This document shows, in pieces, positions 45,851-58,561 of a stretch of 64,000 nt of DNA. The stretch lies in assembly GCA_013399855.1 (NCBI GenBank), contig VXAY01005956.1, positions 2,215,319 to 2,279,318 of the forward strand. The letters are read 5' to 3'. Position numbers and translations under genes: made by a program. This DNA comes from Oxyruncus cristatus (Eukaryota; Chordata; Aves; Passeriformes; Cotingidae). Position 1 is the first letter of the stretch. The number at the start of each line of letters is the position of its first letter. The notes beneath the pieces are model-generated. The model saw only the letters and a list, made by a program, of their open reading frames with translations, did not search any database and was not told the origin of the DNA.

Positions 45851-48800
45851 TCACTGCCCCATTGCAATGTTGTGGGGTAGCGTTTGGGTGCCTTTAAAAA
45901 GAACAGGATGGTGGATGTGGGTTGTTGTGACTTCGCTTAAGCCTCATGCCCTGGGCACTGATCTGTTTGATGGGAAAGGCTGTCTGCTCTTGATCTCTGT
46001 CTGAAAGGTAAAACTTTGGGTTCACACTGGGAAAAAAAAAAGCAAAAGACACTCCACAATGAATTTTTAAAGTGCTAATATGGCAGGGTGCATTATTGAC
46101 AGATTCTTATTGGGAACTATATGCACTTTAGTTAGTCTTGAGAACGTAAAGATTTGCTGCCAAAAGAGTGATGGACTTGGCAAAAGTGGCACTGTCATCT
46201 CGTGGTGTTCTTTAGCCATTACGTATCAGAGCCCACAGTTTAGGAGCAGCAGAAATGTGCTGTCTGTTCTTATCTCTTCTTGAGACTGGAAAAGGCAACC
46301 TCCTGCAGCAGTCAGCACAGATGCCTTTACAGTGTTCCTGGGCAAGAATGGTGTTGGAGTTTGCATTTGGGATTGGAGCAGTTGCAGTTTGCCTATCTAA
46401 AATTTGGAGAGCTTGTGGAAAGAGCAGGAGCATCCCACATTGGAGCACGCTTTTGCTGTGGTGCTGTGTGAATTTCAACAAGATAGGGATTCTGAAATGC
46501 GCTCAGAGCTGCTCCATTCTAATTCTCTTTATCCAGCTGAATTCAGGAGCACAAATTGCTAAGATCAGGAAAGATGTTTGTGGCAGATCTGCGGTTTTAC
46601 AACACTAATACACCGGCAGCCAGATTATTATTCTGTGAGATTTTTTGCTTGTTTTCGGCTCTAAACGGTAGGATATGGTGTTTGGGGAGCAAAATTGGAC
46701 TAGTTACAGGATGTAGCAAATCCTGTTTTCAGCTTTTTCTAGCACAGTCTGGGGGCATGAGCCTAAAAGGGGGAGGTAAAAGTAGACCTAGGTTGATTTT
46801 TTGGTTTTATCTCTTTCTGAAAGTAACATATTCACACACACCTGCCCACACTGACACATGCACAGAGGCACACACACGTTCCTGTAACCTGCCTGCACAG
46901 TGTTGCCAGCACTCACAGGGCTCGCTTCAACACACAGCAAAAATGAAGGCAGAAGTCCAGAGCATTTTCTCCTCATCTCACGGTGTACATTTGTTTCATG
47001 TCCATGAGTTTTCAGTCACGTGCAGCTTTCTGGAGAGCAAGGATCATGCCCTGGAATTGGCTTATGAGGCAACATATACCATCCCGCTTGCTTGTGTTTA
47101 CTAATACGTAGGAAATGTGTTTGTGGTTAGTGCTGATGCTGCCTTGGAAGGGAAAGTGTACGCATGGCATGCCTCAGCAGTAATTACCAGATTCATGTGG
47201 GATGGAAGGAACAGCATGTTAGGGGATTGCAACAGTAATAAGACACAGAGATGATACTGATTCTATTACACTGCAAATGCATGCATATAATAACCACTGT
47301 TGTAGGAGGAGGAACAAGGGTTTTAAAAAAAAATAATAGCTACAGCTTTTTATTTAGGAACAAAGTCATGATTTCTCAGCATGCCTGAAGTGTTTTATAA
47401 TCCCTTCAATTAAAAACAGAGTATAAAGGAACAGCTCTGTTCCTCCACCTGTTTTAGTGCCTTTTTATTCTACATGTTGAACATGGGAATGTTTTCAGGC
47501 CGTGAATATCTGGGAGCCTCGAGGAATGGAAGGCCAGGAGGCAGGTTGATACAGCAGCCCATGAGGGTTTGGGGAAACTCTGTTATGCCTGGTTTGTAAG
47601 CATTGTGAAGGTTTCCTTTTTCCCAAACACTTTGCTGCGTTCCCCCATCCCCCTTTCTGTTGCAGTTATGAAGACTGAGGACAGACTCATAGATTATGAG
47701 TCTTAATAGAACCATTGTGGCTTTTGGGTCTTGCATAACCCAGGCCTTCAGCTAAATGGAAGTTAATTCCTGTTTAAACTAGATCATACTCATAGGAAGA
47801 AGGAAGAGGAAAACAAAAACCTGAAACCCCGTAACAATAGCCAGGCATATTTTAGCCGTTGCCTATGGTGAAAATCTGCCATAACATTTGGTAAATTGTT
47901 CCAATAGGTTTCATCTCCCACATGGAAAAAATTGTGCTTTCTACAAGTCTGCATCTATTTACCTTAAGTTTGAATTGTTTATCCTTGTAATAGCCTTGTC
48001 TGCTGGCTTAAGAACCCTTAATTATCCCATACCTCTTTCCCATGGGGCACTTCCAGACCGCTGCAGAGCAAGTATGAACTGAATACTTGCCTGATACCAG
48101 CCTTAACCCACTTCAAGTAGTCTGTCAGTCCTGTGCTGCTACAGACACCAGAGCAGCTCTTGGCTCTTGCATGGTCCTGAAGTCACAACTTTATTGATCT
48201 GCTGGCAGGGGGAAAAAAAAAAGCCAGACCATGGCACCAAGCATAAGCACATAAAATTTGGCACAGATCATTACCCTTCCTGCCTAGTGCACATCATGCT
48301 GTTGTCCTTCTGGGAGAGTAAATATCAAGGATCAGAAAAAGTCTGGAAGTGTGGGGATAATTTTCTTTCTCCACATTTTGTCTGCAGGTGGATTCTAAAC
48401 ACTACTTTCACATCTTTATCTATCAGTTTATCTGTGTTTGTTTCTCTGTATGTAGATGAAGAAGGAACAAACATATCCACAAAGTCTCATGCAATAAAGA
48501 CAGAAGAAAGGAAGCAAAAAACGTTGTGAATTGGATGGAGGGAAGGATTTCAGTTTTATTGATTATTAGAAACTATCAACATAGCCTGGATGCTTCTGGC
48601 AAGTAAAGAAGAGTTTATTCATATAGTATAAATAGATGCCAATGTTTATTTATGCAAACAAAACATGATGACTTATGTAGTAAAATAATGGGAATTTGGA
48701 AATTTAGTGATCTCATGTGTTCCTTCTTTTGTAATCCTGAACTGCATGTGAGATGCCTCCTCTGTCAGCTGTTAGGGTTCTGAGACAATCACTGGTGCTC

Positions 48801-50093
48801 TTCATAAAGTACCTTGTGCTCTTGCTTTCTTTGTATGCCTCTGTGTGTATGTGTGCCTCTTTGGAGCTGGAGACATTCTCCCTCCATAACTACATACATT
48901 GCTGGGATCTTTCCTATACTGTAAAGTGGGATATTTTTAAGCCACACTTAAAAGTAATTATTAGGGTAATAAACTGTTTCCAGATTTAGCAGTGAGCGAA
49001 ATAATTGTTACTTGTAATCCGAGGTTTTACCTCATCTGGCAGCACTGGGAAGTTTGCTGTAAAGGACAGGGTGAAAGAGGAGTCTCTGGCTTTCACTTTC
49101 TTTGGGCAAGGAGCGGGCAGGGGTGAGTGAAGGAGTGTGAGCACACAGGACAGGGAGGAAGGCGCTGGCAGGCTCTGCCCACCATGGCCCTGCCTCCATC
49201 CCCGCTCACCCCTGCTGCCCAGCAACAGCAAACTGGAGCAATGGGTGCCCGAGAGAGCCAGAGGAGGGACATGTTTGTGATGTGGAAGGGGAGCTGGTGG
49301 ATGAGCCAGTCTGCGGGCCCAGGGGCGCTCTGGAGTATGTGGTGTCTGCTGAGTTGCCTTTTGCTGGCAATCAGTAATTGCCTTTGCCATCGACTGTAAC
49401 GAATTTCTTTGGTCGCCAGATGAATTTTTTAGCTTCATTTCTCCCAACCATTTAAGCATATGGAGAACTGGCCTACTTCAGAATACTGTTTCCTGACACA
49501 TCATGACTACCTACTGTATAAATAAAAGAATTTAATGAATTATGACTTAAAATCAACAGGCTTTCCAACTCTCCCCTCAGTGTTTGCTTCCTCCTAGGAA
49601 GGAGTTTTGAGATCCATTATCTCACTGCAACATAATTTTTTTTGCAAAGAGACTTTATCATCATTTGTTTCAGTGTATCTGGGATAATCTGTTTTGTAAC
49701 AGCACAGTGTGATTCTACACTGGTGGTACAAACCACAGCAGTAGAACTATCAGTTTCTGATGTTTTGTATCATTAATCCTAACTGTCTAAAGAAGAGAAA
49801 TTTGTGTGTTATAATAGCAGTAATATTGGTTTCAGCAGGAAATGTGCTAGAGAAGCTGTGTGTCAGAAAGTACTCCAGGTAGCCTGTGCTTTGGGCATAC
49901 TGACAGACTCATGGCTATGTAATTAAGACTGAACATTATTTTAGATTTAGCCCAATTTTTTTCTTTCTTGCATAGAAAAATAAATCTCCATTCCCCTTCT
50001 ACACTCACACCTTTTGTCATAGGACCCAGCAAAGTACTATAAGACAGTTGATATTTATGGATGTCTTCATCCTATTCAGCAAAGTAGTATGTC
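45851..50093. other. Upstream flank of SLITRK2, no gene seen
   Basis: Background composition returns after the CpG island. A loose CA-rich stretch lies at about 46834-46880, and 49060-49350 is locally GC-richer. The 182-codon plus-strand frame (46556-47104) and the 157-codon minus-strand frame (49459-48986) have no recognisable domain and cross low-complexity sequence. Additional non-coding exons could lie here but are not evident. Confidence 0.55.
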
Positions 50094-50155
50094 TGATCCA
50101 AAGCCCTTTGGTGTCAATGGAAGGACTCCTACTGATTTCAGTGGGATTTGGATCA
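50094..50155. repeat. Imperfect palindrome, MITE-like foldback of old amniote repeat
   Basis: The 62-nt segment starts TGATCCAAA and ends TTTGGATCA, with partially complementary interior arms (GTCAATGGAAGGACTCC against TACTGATTTCAGTGGGA). The interior words resemble an ancient palindromic repeat abundant in turtles and crocodilians, typically carrying TTGACTTCAATGGGA. No transposase is nearby. The family assignment is tentative; the palindrome itself is plain. Confidence 0.6.
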
Positions 50156-51551
50156 GGTCTCTGAACAAATGTTTAACTTCAAAGCCTGCACTTATGTTTT
50201 ACTGAGTGGTTTAAATATTTTTGGAAGTGCTTTGTTTCATCATGTCAGTGGGTCTTTTTCTCTGATAGGAACAACGAGATGAATCTTTCTGATGATAGGT
50301 ATTCTGTGCTGGCATTTCTGAGCACCAAGAACAAAAAAAAAGTATTTTTTTTCTTTTTTTTTCCCTCTCCTTAAAATGACAATGGATTTATCACTTATTG
50401 CATTTCAAGTGCGTGAATGTCTAGAGTAATATCTACCACTACCACTTATAAGTGCAATTTTTCAGATTTCCTCAGAGTCATAATCTGTGCGTTACATCCT
50501 GTGAATATTTTTAACTGGAAATGTCCCATCATGCAAGCACAAGTGCACACAAGTGTTTTTAGTGATGCAGAGAGTCTTGTTTAAATTATTGGGTCTTCTT
50601 GCTTTACTTCAATTGACATGGGGCTCATATTTGCATAATGCAGTTGATGTAGGGGTATGATGAATATTCACTGTTGAAAGTCTGGTGAGTTGATGTGAGA
50701 GGTTTCTTCCCATTATTTATTAGTAGTAAAAGAAACATAATGAAATCTCTCCATATCATTATTTTTATGGCAGTGATGTTGAAAGAACACAAATCCCACT
50801 GTGCTAATGACATATCCAGCAATATGTGAGGAGCAGGAGCAATGGGTGAAATTCAGTCCTGGGCAGAGGGCCAGCCCAGAGTGATTCATCATGAAAGCCC
50901 CCAATTAAGACCTCAAAACAGGGCTTAAGTGAGACTTCAGTGCCCTATGCCTTGAGCTGGCTTTCTGCAACAGTGGGAGAAAGTTCCTTCAAATGAATTA
51001 TTCATCATAAATAATGCATTCTATTAGTTTAGCCTATTTTTCTTGATTCCTTGAATTTATTTAATTGAAATTACTCACCAAATAATTTCTATGAATAATC
51101 ATGGCCTGAGGATTATTTTTGAGCAGTTCACGGTGAGCATTTCATATTCCACATGCAGAATGAGAGCCGTGTCATTGAGTTGTCATTATGCACAGAGGTC
51201 ACATAGTTCTGGTTTTGCTCCGGAAAAAAAATGAGATGAGTAGAAAAAAAACCCTAGCATTTCTTTTCAAGACTCCATGTGTTTCCAAAGATCTTTCGGT
51301 TAAGTTCATTCCATGAGATGTTTGGTAACAGTTGCTGACTGAAGAAAAATGTTGGGTTGTCATTGACTTTTGTGTTTTCCACCTGGTTTCTAACAGGAAT
51401 TTAATGGGGTATGTGCATGTCTGGCTGTCAGTCAAGGTCCCCTCCCTTCACAAACATTTTGAACCAGGTCTGATGAAAGGTGGTGCTACTAGAGATTTTA
51501 TTTTCCTACTTCTTCAGTGGAAGTAAGTGACTGAGAATTGCCCCAACCAGC
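50156..51551. other. Gene-free AT-rich interval before the LTR
   Basis: Poly(A)/poly(T) runs at about 50332-50360 and otherwise unique-looking sequence. No coding signal. Confidence 0.6.
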
Positions 51552-52128
51552 TGAAGGGTTTCAGCCTGGCCTCATTGCATTGGGTCTGGCTGAGATGGGA
51601 TTCATTTTGCCCAGTGCAGCCCTCCCAGTGCTGGGTATTAGCAGCTAGAAGAGGTTTGATAATACACCAATGTTTTGGCTACTGCTGAGCAGTATTCCCA
51701 CAGAATCAAGGCTATTTCTCCAACATTCCCCCCTCACCAGTAGGCTGGGGAGGAGCAAGGTCTTGGGAGAGCGCAAAGCCAGGACAGCTGATCCCAACTG
51801 GCCAAGGGTATCCAGACCATATGATGTCTGCTGAGCAATAAAAGCTAAGAGAAAGAAGGGTTGTTGCTAGGATGTTTGTTTTCTGGAGCAACCTACTTCC
51901 TGGGAAGTGGCTGGACAACTCCTGCTGAGAAAAAATCTTTTGGTTTTGTTTTTCTTTGCTTGCCCATGTGGCCTTTGCTTTTGCTTTATTAAACTGCCCT
52001 TATCTTGACCCATTAAGGTTTTTTTCCATCTTAATCTCTCTCCTCTGCCCCATCCCATCCTACTGAGGAGGGCAGTGGTAGAGCAGCTTGGTGGGTACTT
52101 GACATTCAGCCAAAGTTCACCTCTCACA
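51552..52128 (+). mobile_element. Endogenous retrovirus solo LTR (avian ERVL-type)
   Basis: A 577-bp unit begins TG and ends CA and follows, word by word, an LTR common in bird genomes: GGTCTGGCTGAGATGGGATT, then ACACCAATGTTTTGGCTACT, then CTATTTCTCCAACATTCCCC, the poly(A) signal AATAAA at 51837-51842, then CTTTATTAAACTG and the closing GAGGAGGGCAGTGGTAGAGC. No gag, pol or env sequence adjoins it on either side, so it is a solo LTR left by recombination. I see no clear target-site duplication. It points away from SLITRK2. The family name is from memory and only the LTR assignment is firm. Confidence 0.85.
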
Positions 52129-55100
52129 CTTACCCACTGCTGTCTATCAGAAAAATCCACATCAGAGTTTGGCTCAAAACTGAAAATTGGTGGTTTGACT
52201 GCTCACCCAACTGACTGCCAGGAGCAGGGAGGGGGATGTGTTGCTCCTGCAACACTGAGTAATAATGGTTTGGAGGAACCCACTGGTTTGAAAATGTTTT
52301 CACTTCAGATCAGATGCCATTATTTGCGGGGCTGTTTCAAGGTTTCTGCATAGGCTCAGTGTCATAACTTCACTGGGTAAAGTTATTTAGGTGCAAAAGA
52401 GCTTGTGGGCCCAAGATGGTGGTTTCTGGTTTCAGAGGTGAAGCCAGTTTATGGCTACTCACTCAACACAGTGCAGGCCAAGAAGCCAATCTCTTCTTTC
52501 CTATTGGAAAGAAGAGATTACACTGAAAAAACAACCAGCTTACCTCTGAAATGGGGGTATAATAAATCAGGGAAAAAAACCACAAAACAAACCAACCAGT
52601 GATTAGCTTTTAGGAAGAAATAGTTTCTGTTTTGTTTTTCCAAAGATAGAAAAGTCAAGTTTCTGACAATTAAAGACTTCATTTTTTGACTAAGGAAAAA
52701 TATTTCCTGCTTTCCTGCAGTCTTTCCCACATCACTCTAGCCAGAAAGTTTGCTGCCTCTGAGCAGTAATCATTTACCTGAAAAATAGCCTATAATATTT
52801 CTTTTTGTGGAGGTTGGTAGTACAGATGCTGACTTTGAAGCGTGATGTACAGCTCCAAGTGGCATGAAAAGAAATTGATGAGACAATTAGAACTTATGAG
52901 AATGGTGGTTGCATTAATATGTTGGGGAGAATCACCTAAAATAAAGTATTTCAAACTCCACAGAAACCTTAAAATTTATTTGGCATCTGAAGTAGCTCCC
53001 TGAGTTGTTATTGCACAAAGCACAATACAAACATACATAAAATCCTGACCTAGACTTCAGCCACTGACTAATCTCCCTTTGACTTCATGGGGCCAGGATT
53101 CCACCTGACTTCTGCTGCAGGGAGTTACACAGAAACACACACAAATCTTGAGTATCTAGTATGACTTCTGCTTTATATGGTAGCCATTGTGGTCTAGGAT
53201 GCTGAAGATATTTAGTCATCTTCCTTCTAGCCTATATGCCAGGGGAGGCCAGGGTACACCTGCATCGGTTGAATACTCAGAGGATAAGTATGTACCTAAC
53301 TGCTGCACAGGGGGATCGTGTTCCTTGTGTGGTGTCTTTCTAGTCCATGAGATCCCATGTGAAGTGGAACAGCTTTGGCAAGAGGGCATGAATATTTGGT
53401 CTCAATATGAAGTGTCCTTACATGTTCCATAACGCTTGTGGCATTTCTTTCCATTCCAAAGTGTATAATTTTTGAATAACTGCCCATCCTTTACATGGCC
53501 TCTTTTTTTACCATCCATCAGTCTGCTTCCTGTAAAGCAATAAAAGCCTTTGCACAGCAGGAGATTTTTATGTCCACTTTGTGACTGAGCAGCAAGTAAA
53601 GCTGAGAGGAGAAGAGGACAGCTCAGTCAGCCTTGGTAATCAACTCTGGCTTGGAATCTGGAAAACTCATTTGAGGACGCTTTGCTCCAGAATGTTTTTG
53701 CTTTGCAACCACTACACTGGTTAGCATTTGAGATTTCTGACTAGAAATATTGTTCCTTTTGCAGATAGAAGTGTTTGGCTTTATTGTTTCTGGCTGGTGG
53801 TACTGATGCACTTTAAATTATGTAGGGATGAGGTCATTCCTCTACATCTATGTACTTGTGAACCTGCCGGTGGTCGAGATCATATCAAGTATAAGCATTT
53901 CAGTACCTTCCTTTTTAGGAAGGTACTCCTTTTTACCTTTCCTTGGTATGTCTTTCTGAAGCTTCTCGTACCTAATGACAACTACTTTTTTACTTTTGAT
54001 AATTATTTTTTTTAATAATACAAATATCTTAAATATGTTTTCTTTTAGCAGAATACTTTGACATCAACAACTACACAGGTCTCGTTTTGCAAACCACAGC
54101 TTACTCTGTACCTGCAGCAGAACTGGGCTCGAGGCAGGTGCACTGCACCTACAAATTTCTCCCTGCACAAAAGATTTTTAGTTGTTATTTTTTTATCCTT
54201 TTCTGCTATTAAAATTTGTACTTAGTATTATTAGTATTTTGATACAGGAGGAACATCTGATAACATGAGTCATGGACCAGCCTCATTGTTGTATTGTTAG
54301 CTGTTTTGCTTATCTCTTTCCTTCTCCTGTAGAGTGCAAGTATAGCTGTGGGAAGGGGGTCATATAATTTTTGTTCCATACCTTAAGAGCTTTTGTGATA
54401 TGAAGGTTTAGACCTAGAATTATAACTGTGTGGGATGCTGGATGCACAAGCAGAATGACAGCCCTTGCCAGGTGGTTTACAATGAGGTATAGAGAATTCT
54501 TTAAACTGAATGTGGACATGAAAGATGCACCTATCTCTGAAAGATAGGTACAATTAGATTGACAACTTGGATGTCAGGCTTCTTCTTGGTGTCATTTAAA
54601 ATAGCTGAAATACGGCGTTGCCACTCCCTCCCTCCCTCTATTCCCCGAAATGAGTCTTATACTGGAAATGCTGACAAGACCCTTATCATTTGTGATGGCA
54701 CCATGCACAGCTTTAAATACTGGTTATAAATGTTAATGTGTTATCTGAATGATATTTTTTCCACATGTAGGCAGCTCAGGATAGAGTCTCAGTAATAAAT
54801 TTAACGACTTCAGGGGGAAGACGCAGTGTATGCTTATGTGAATATTATAATGATTGGCATTTTTGCAAACAGCATATGATAAGTGGCGCAATTTTATTTT
54901 CAAAGTTTAATCAATAGAGAGCTCTTTGATATTGCCGTGTACTTTTCAAATAGATACTTCCTCAGGATGATAGCAAAACAACCTCTCTATCATGGTGTGT
55001 TTGGGGTTTAATCAATCTGCTATAGCGATTGTCATAAATTTGGATATTCCAAAAAATAAATAGAAGCTGTAAAATAATTATGCTTCGGGGTGGCCTCCTG

Positions 55101-58100
55101 TTGCTGCTTGCCTGGGTCATCTGGCTTCACAAATATTTAAAAGGATGCAAAGTCCATCACTGTGCCAATTACAAGAGCATGGGCTGTGTACCAGTTTATT
55201 CCCATTTATTGTAAACCCACACCAGCTGTTGCACAGGAAATTGAGATGGATCTTCAAGGGCTTAAGAAGGACTTTATGAATGTCTTGTGTTAAGCTTTTG
55301 GGAGTGAATTTGCTCTCAAATAAGAGGAGTTAGAAATTACCACCTCATTACACAGCAGCCTCCTCTGTAATTTTGATCCACGTGGGGTCAGCAGAAGTGG
55401 CTGAAGCTCCTTATGTGTGAGCCCGACCATCCACCTAGTCCAAAACCCCTCCTGGGGTGGTCGCTTTAGTGGGCCCCAGCACCAGTACTGGTGCTCTTCT
55501 GCGAGTCTGAGAGGAGCAGTGCATCCCTGGCTGTTCTCTGGGATGTTTCCAGCCAGTAGAGAGGACTCTGGGGGAGGTGCCCACTGCTCTGGGTGCGGTT
55601 TGCTCTTGCTGAGCAGAGCCCAGTTCCCTCTGCCTCTTTTGTTCTTGGAAACAACAGTAGCAGCTGAAAACTGAACTTTGGAAGATCATTTCACAAGCAT
55701 TTGAAGGCTGGCCGTGTCCACACAGAGCTGTGGTGCCAGCCCAGCTTGTCCTCCCTATTGCAAGAGCCTGCAGAAATTCATGCTGGCCCCACAAAAGCAG
55801 TCCCAGGGAAGCCTGCCTGGAACAGACGGTGGTTAACAATGTATTGGATATGGCAGCAGAAGGACACACACGATGAGCTTGGAGATAACCTTTGGCAGGG
55901 AACTCTCTCTGTCACTTCCACTCTTCCTGATAAAAAAATACAGTAACTGGTAGGCATTTGGGAAACAAGGAAGCTGGAGCATTTCAGGTGATTTGACCTG
56001 AATGTAGCAGAGTGCCACGAGCACTGACGCAGAACCTCCAGAGATTTCAGTAGATCTGTGCCAGGTACCACTGCAGGGTATGACCCGGTCGGCATCAGGC
56101 TGGATCCTCATCTCAGCACAGGAATTCCTCCAGAGCCGTGAGGGATTTTGGCAGGCTGACATCAGTGTATGACCAGGGTTTAAGTGTGCTGTGCATACTA
56201 GATGAGTTGTTGTAGACACTTGTGAAAAAAAAAAGGTCTTTGAAAATTTATTTATTTTTTAACACTTTTTACTTGCAGCAAGGAGATCCTGTTTCGACAT
56301 CCAGATATTGCAGCTTCAGCTGTAGTTCCACTTACTTTCATACAAAGATTCAAGAGGATGACCTAGAGAGAGCGAAGGGTTTTTACTCTGTTTTATATAA
56401 TTTTGTTTTCTAATATCTATATATGTGTGTGAGAGCTCTGTATGGGTAAATACATACATGTAAGTATGTACATCTGTTTGTTTAAATAACATGTGTTTTG
56501 CTTTGGTGTCCCTGACCAACATCAATTGCTGTGCTGCCTTTGTAAATATGCTGTAATGGCTGATTCCTTTGAATTCTTTGTGCTATCTTTGCTTATCCTC
56601 AATAGCAGCTGACACTTGAATTGGGATGACTGGGCTGAGTGCATTCGCCTTTGGAATTGGACACTTTTCAGTGCGAGGAGAGGGTACCACAGACTGACTC
56701 TTCTGTCTTTATCCTCAATCAAAACCCCATTAAATCAGACCTACGGTTTGTAGCAAGGGACATTCTCCATTGCATTGAAACACATGGGAAAGGCTGGAGA
56801 CTCAGTTTTGAAGGTTAATTAGATCCTGAAAAAAAGAACTAAGTGAATTTGTTTCCTGTATCTTTTTTTCCCCGCTATTTTTAAGAATCTTTTTAATTAC
56901 TTTCATCTCTGTTGGTGATGACTACTTTTCTCTTTATAGGAAAAGTATCATGTACTTTTGAGTTTATTAAAAACTTTTTTGTTAGACAGATTCTAATTCT
57001 CATTTTAAAGAAAAATGAGTATAGTGCTGGCACATTGTGTTGAAGTTTAGGCATCAGAACTTACTCTATATTAATATGAGCTAATCTTTATTTTTGTTTA
57101 ACTGAGTGCTAACATTATTCAGACTTAGGCACTAAATGCAATTTAATTTTTTTTTGAGTTGGCTACGTTATGTTTGGAAAACAAAGGAAGGAATAGTTTA
57201 GGACACGACCATTCAAAAAGTCTTTGGTGGGGGTGGAAGTTTCAGCAACCAATTTTTTTTTCAGGTTCCCATTACACACCTGCTGTTGACCCTACTGTCG
57301 ATTCAGAAAGGTAAATATTCTCCTTTCCAACTCTCTCTGGAAGATTATCTTTGGCTGCATGAAAACATGCTTCTTGTATTGATATAGTAACAATAGTTAA
57401 GTGACCTACTTGTGTGCCAGCAGAAAAATCACCTCTGTGCCCCTAAAGAGGGCTCTCAAAACCTAACAGTGCCAGCAACAGTTCTCCTTGTGGAAGACCA
57501 TGCAAGGTTTGAGGCAGGAGAAAACTGTTAGCTGGAGTCAGTCTTATAACTTTCTTCTTTGTGTGGCTGAAAATAGAGCTATTTATCATGCTTACCCTTT
57601 GGTGTCAATATACATGAAGAATGGAATGTGTTGTAGGAGGGAGACATCATCTTGTTCTTTTACTCAATTTTAGTTGAATTGATTTTGCAGAGGAGTAAAG
57701 TTGTATTTTTAGTCCTCCTCCCCATTCCAGGTTTCCTTGTGTTACATTCACCTCCAGCCCTTTCCCCCACATCCCTTCAGAAAGGACTGTGTATTCAGTT
57801 CTCTTAACCCTTAGCAATAATCCAGGCAGGTGGTGGTTTGAGCAAGTTCAAGAAAGGCACTGTAATTTCAGCAGTGATAATACGGCTCTTCTCATTCTAA
57901 TGGTGTTCCTTACTCCATGTTAGATTAAAGCAGTTTTCTGTGACTTCTTTGCTGTTGCTGTACAACACACTTCAGTCATGAAAGAGTGATGTTCTCGATG
58001 GATTGGAGGGTTTTCTTCTTGATCCTTTTTTTCTGTTCTTATGATCTCGGCTCTAGTTTTAGATCTGTTGTACTGAATGTAAAATGCCTGGAAAAAGCAG

Positions 58101-58135
58101 GACTGGACAGAGACTGACAAGATAGACTTCCAATC
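52129..58135. other. Gene-free interval
   Basis: Holds the foldback at 53041. 54770-55080 is AT-rich and looks unique. 55390-55850 is locally GC-richer, with frames of up to 144 codons that lack any known domain. A small inverted repeat (TACATAC...GTATGTA) lies at about 56450-56471. No gene recognised. Confidence 0.55.
53041..53100. repeat. Imperfect palindrome, second copy of the foldback family
   Basis: The segment starts AATCCTGACC and ends GGCCAGGATT (arms match at 9 of 10 positions) and contains CTCCCTTTGACTTCATGGGG, the same core type as the element at 50094. Similar words continue to about 53130 (TGCTGCAGGGAGTTACACA). Probable relic of an old amniote repeat. Confidence 0.55.
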
Positions 58136-58348
58136 AATCATGTTATTAAAAAAAAAAAAAAAGTAGTCAAAGTGGAAGAAGCACAGAGGAGGGACTGCTG
58201 GTGGAATGCAAAAGAAAAATGGGGTAAACTCAATTTTTAGAGCACGGTTTGGGGCTCACGGGGTTATCAGAAATAATCAAATGCTGGAACTGGAAGCTGT
58301 GTCCACGTAAAACAGTGCTGAAATGAATTGTCCTGGTGTGATGCTGAG
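58136..58348. repeat. Copy 1 of near-identical 213-bp direct duplication
   Basis: The stretch from AATCATGTTATTAAA to GTGTGATGCTGAG is repeated immediately after a single N at 58349. The copies differ by one A in the homopolymer (15 against 14) and by two substitutions (GCAAAAG/GCAGAAG and CTCACGG/CTCCCGG). See copy 2 and the finding on assembly error. Confidence 0.97.
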
Positions 58349-58349
58349 N

Positions 58350-58561
58350 AATCATGTTATTAAAAAAAAAAAAAAGTAGTCAAAGTGGAAGAAGCACAGA
58401 GGAGGGACTGCTGGTGGAATGCAGAAGAAAAATGGGGTAAACTCAATTTTTAGAGCACGGTTTGGGGCTCCCGGGGTTATCAGAAATAATCAAATGCTGG
58501 AACTGGAAGCTGTGTCCACGTAAAACAGTGCTGAAATGAATTGTCCTGGTGTGATGCTGAG
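58350..58561. repeat. Copy 2 of near-identical duplication, after single N
   Basis: The same sequence as 58136-58348 with three small differences, separated from it by one N. Two haplotypes or two overlapping contig ends placed side by side would give exactly this. I therefore regard it as a likely false duplication and not a biological tandem repeat. Confidence 0.9.

Noticed and set aside
46556..47104. 182-codon plus-strand frame upstream of SLITRK2
   Set aside because: Crosses a CA-rich low-complexity stretch, shows no domain, and composition is not coding-like.
48986..49459. 157-codon minus-strand frame, Pro/Ser/Leu-rich
   Set aside because: Explained by local GC-rich composition; no conserved motif seen.
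51552..52128. Complete endogenous retrovirus
   Set aside because: Only one LTR is present and neighbouring sequence has no retroviral coding regions.
58136..58561. Genuine recent tandem duplication
   Set aside because: The single N between copies and haplotype-level differences make an assembly artefact more likely, though not proven.
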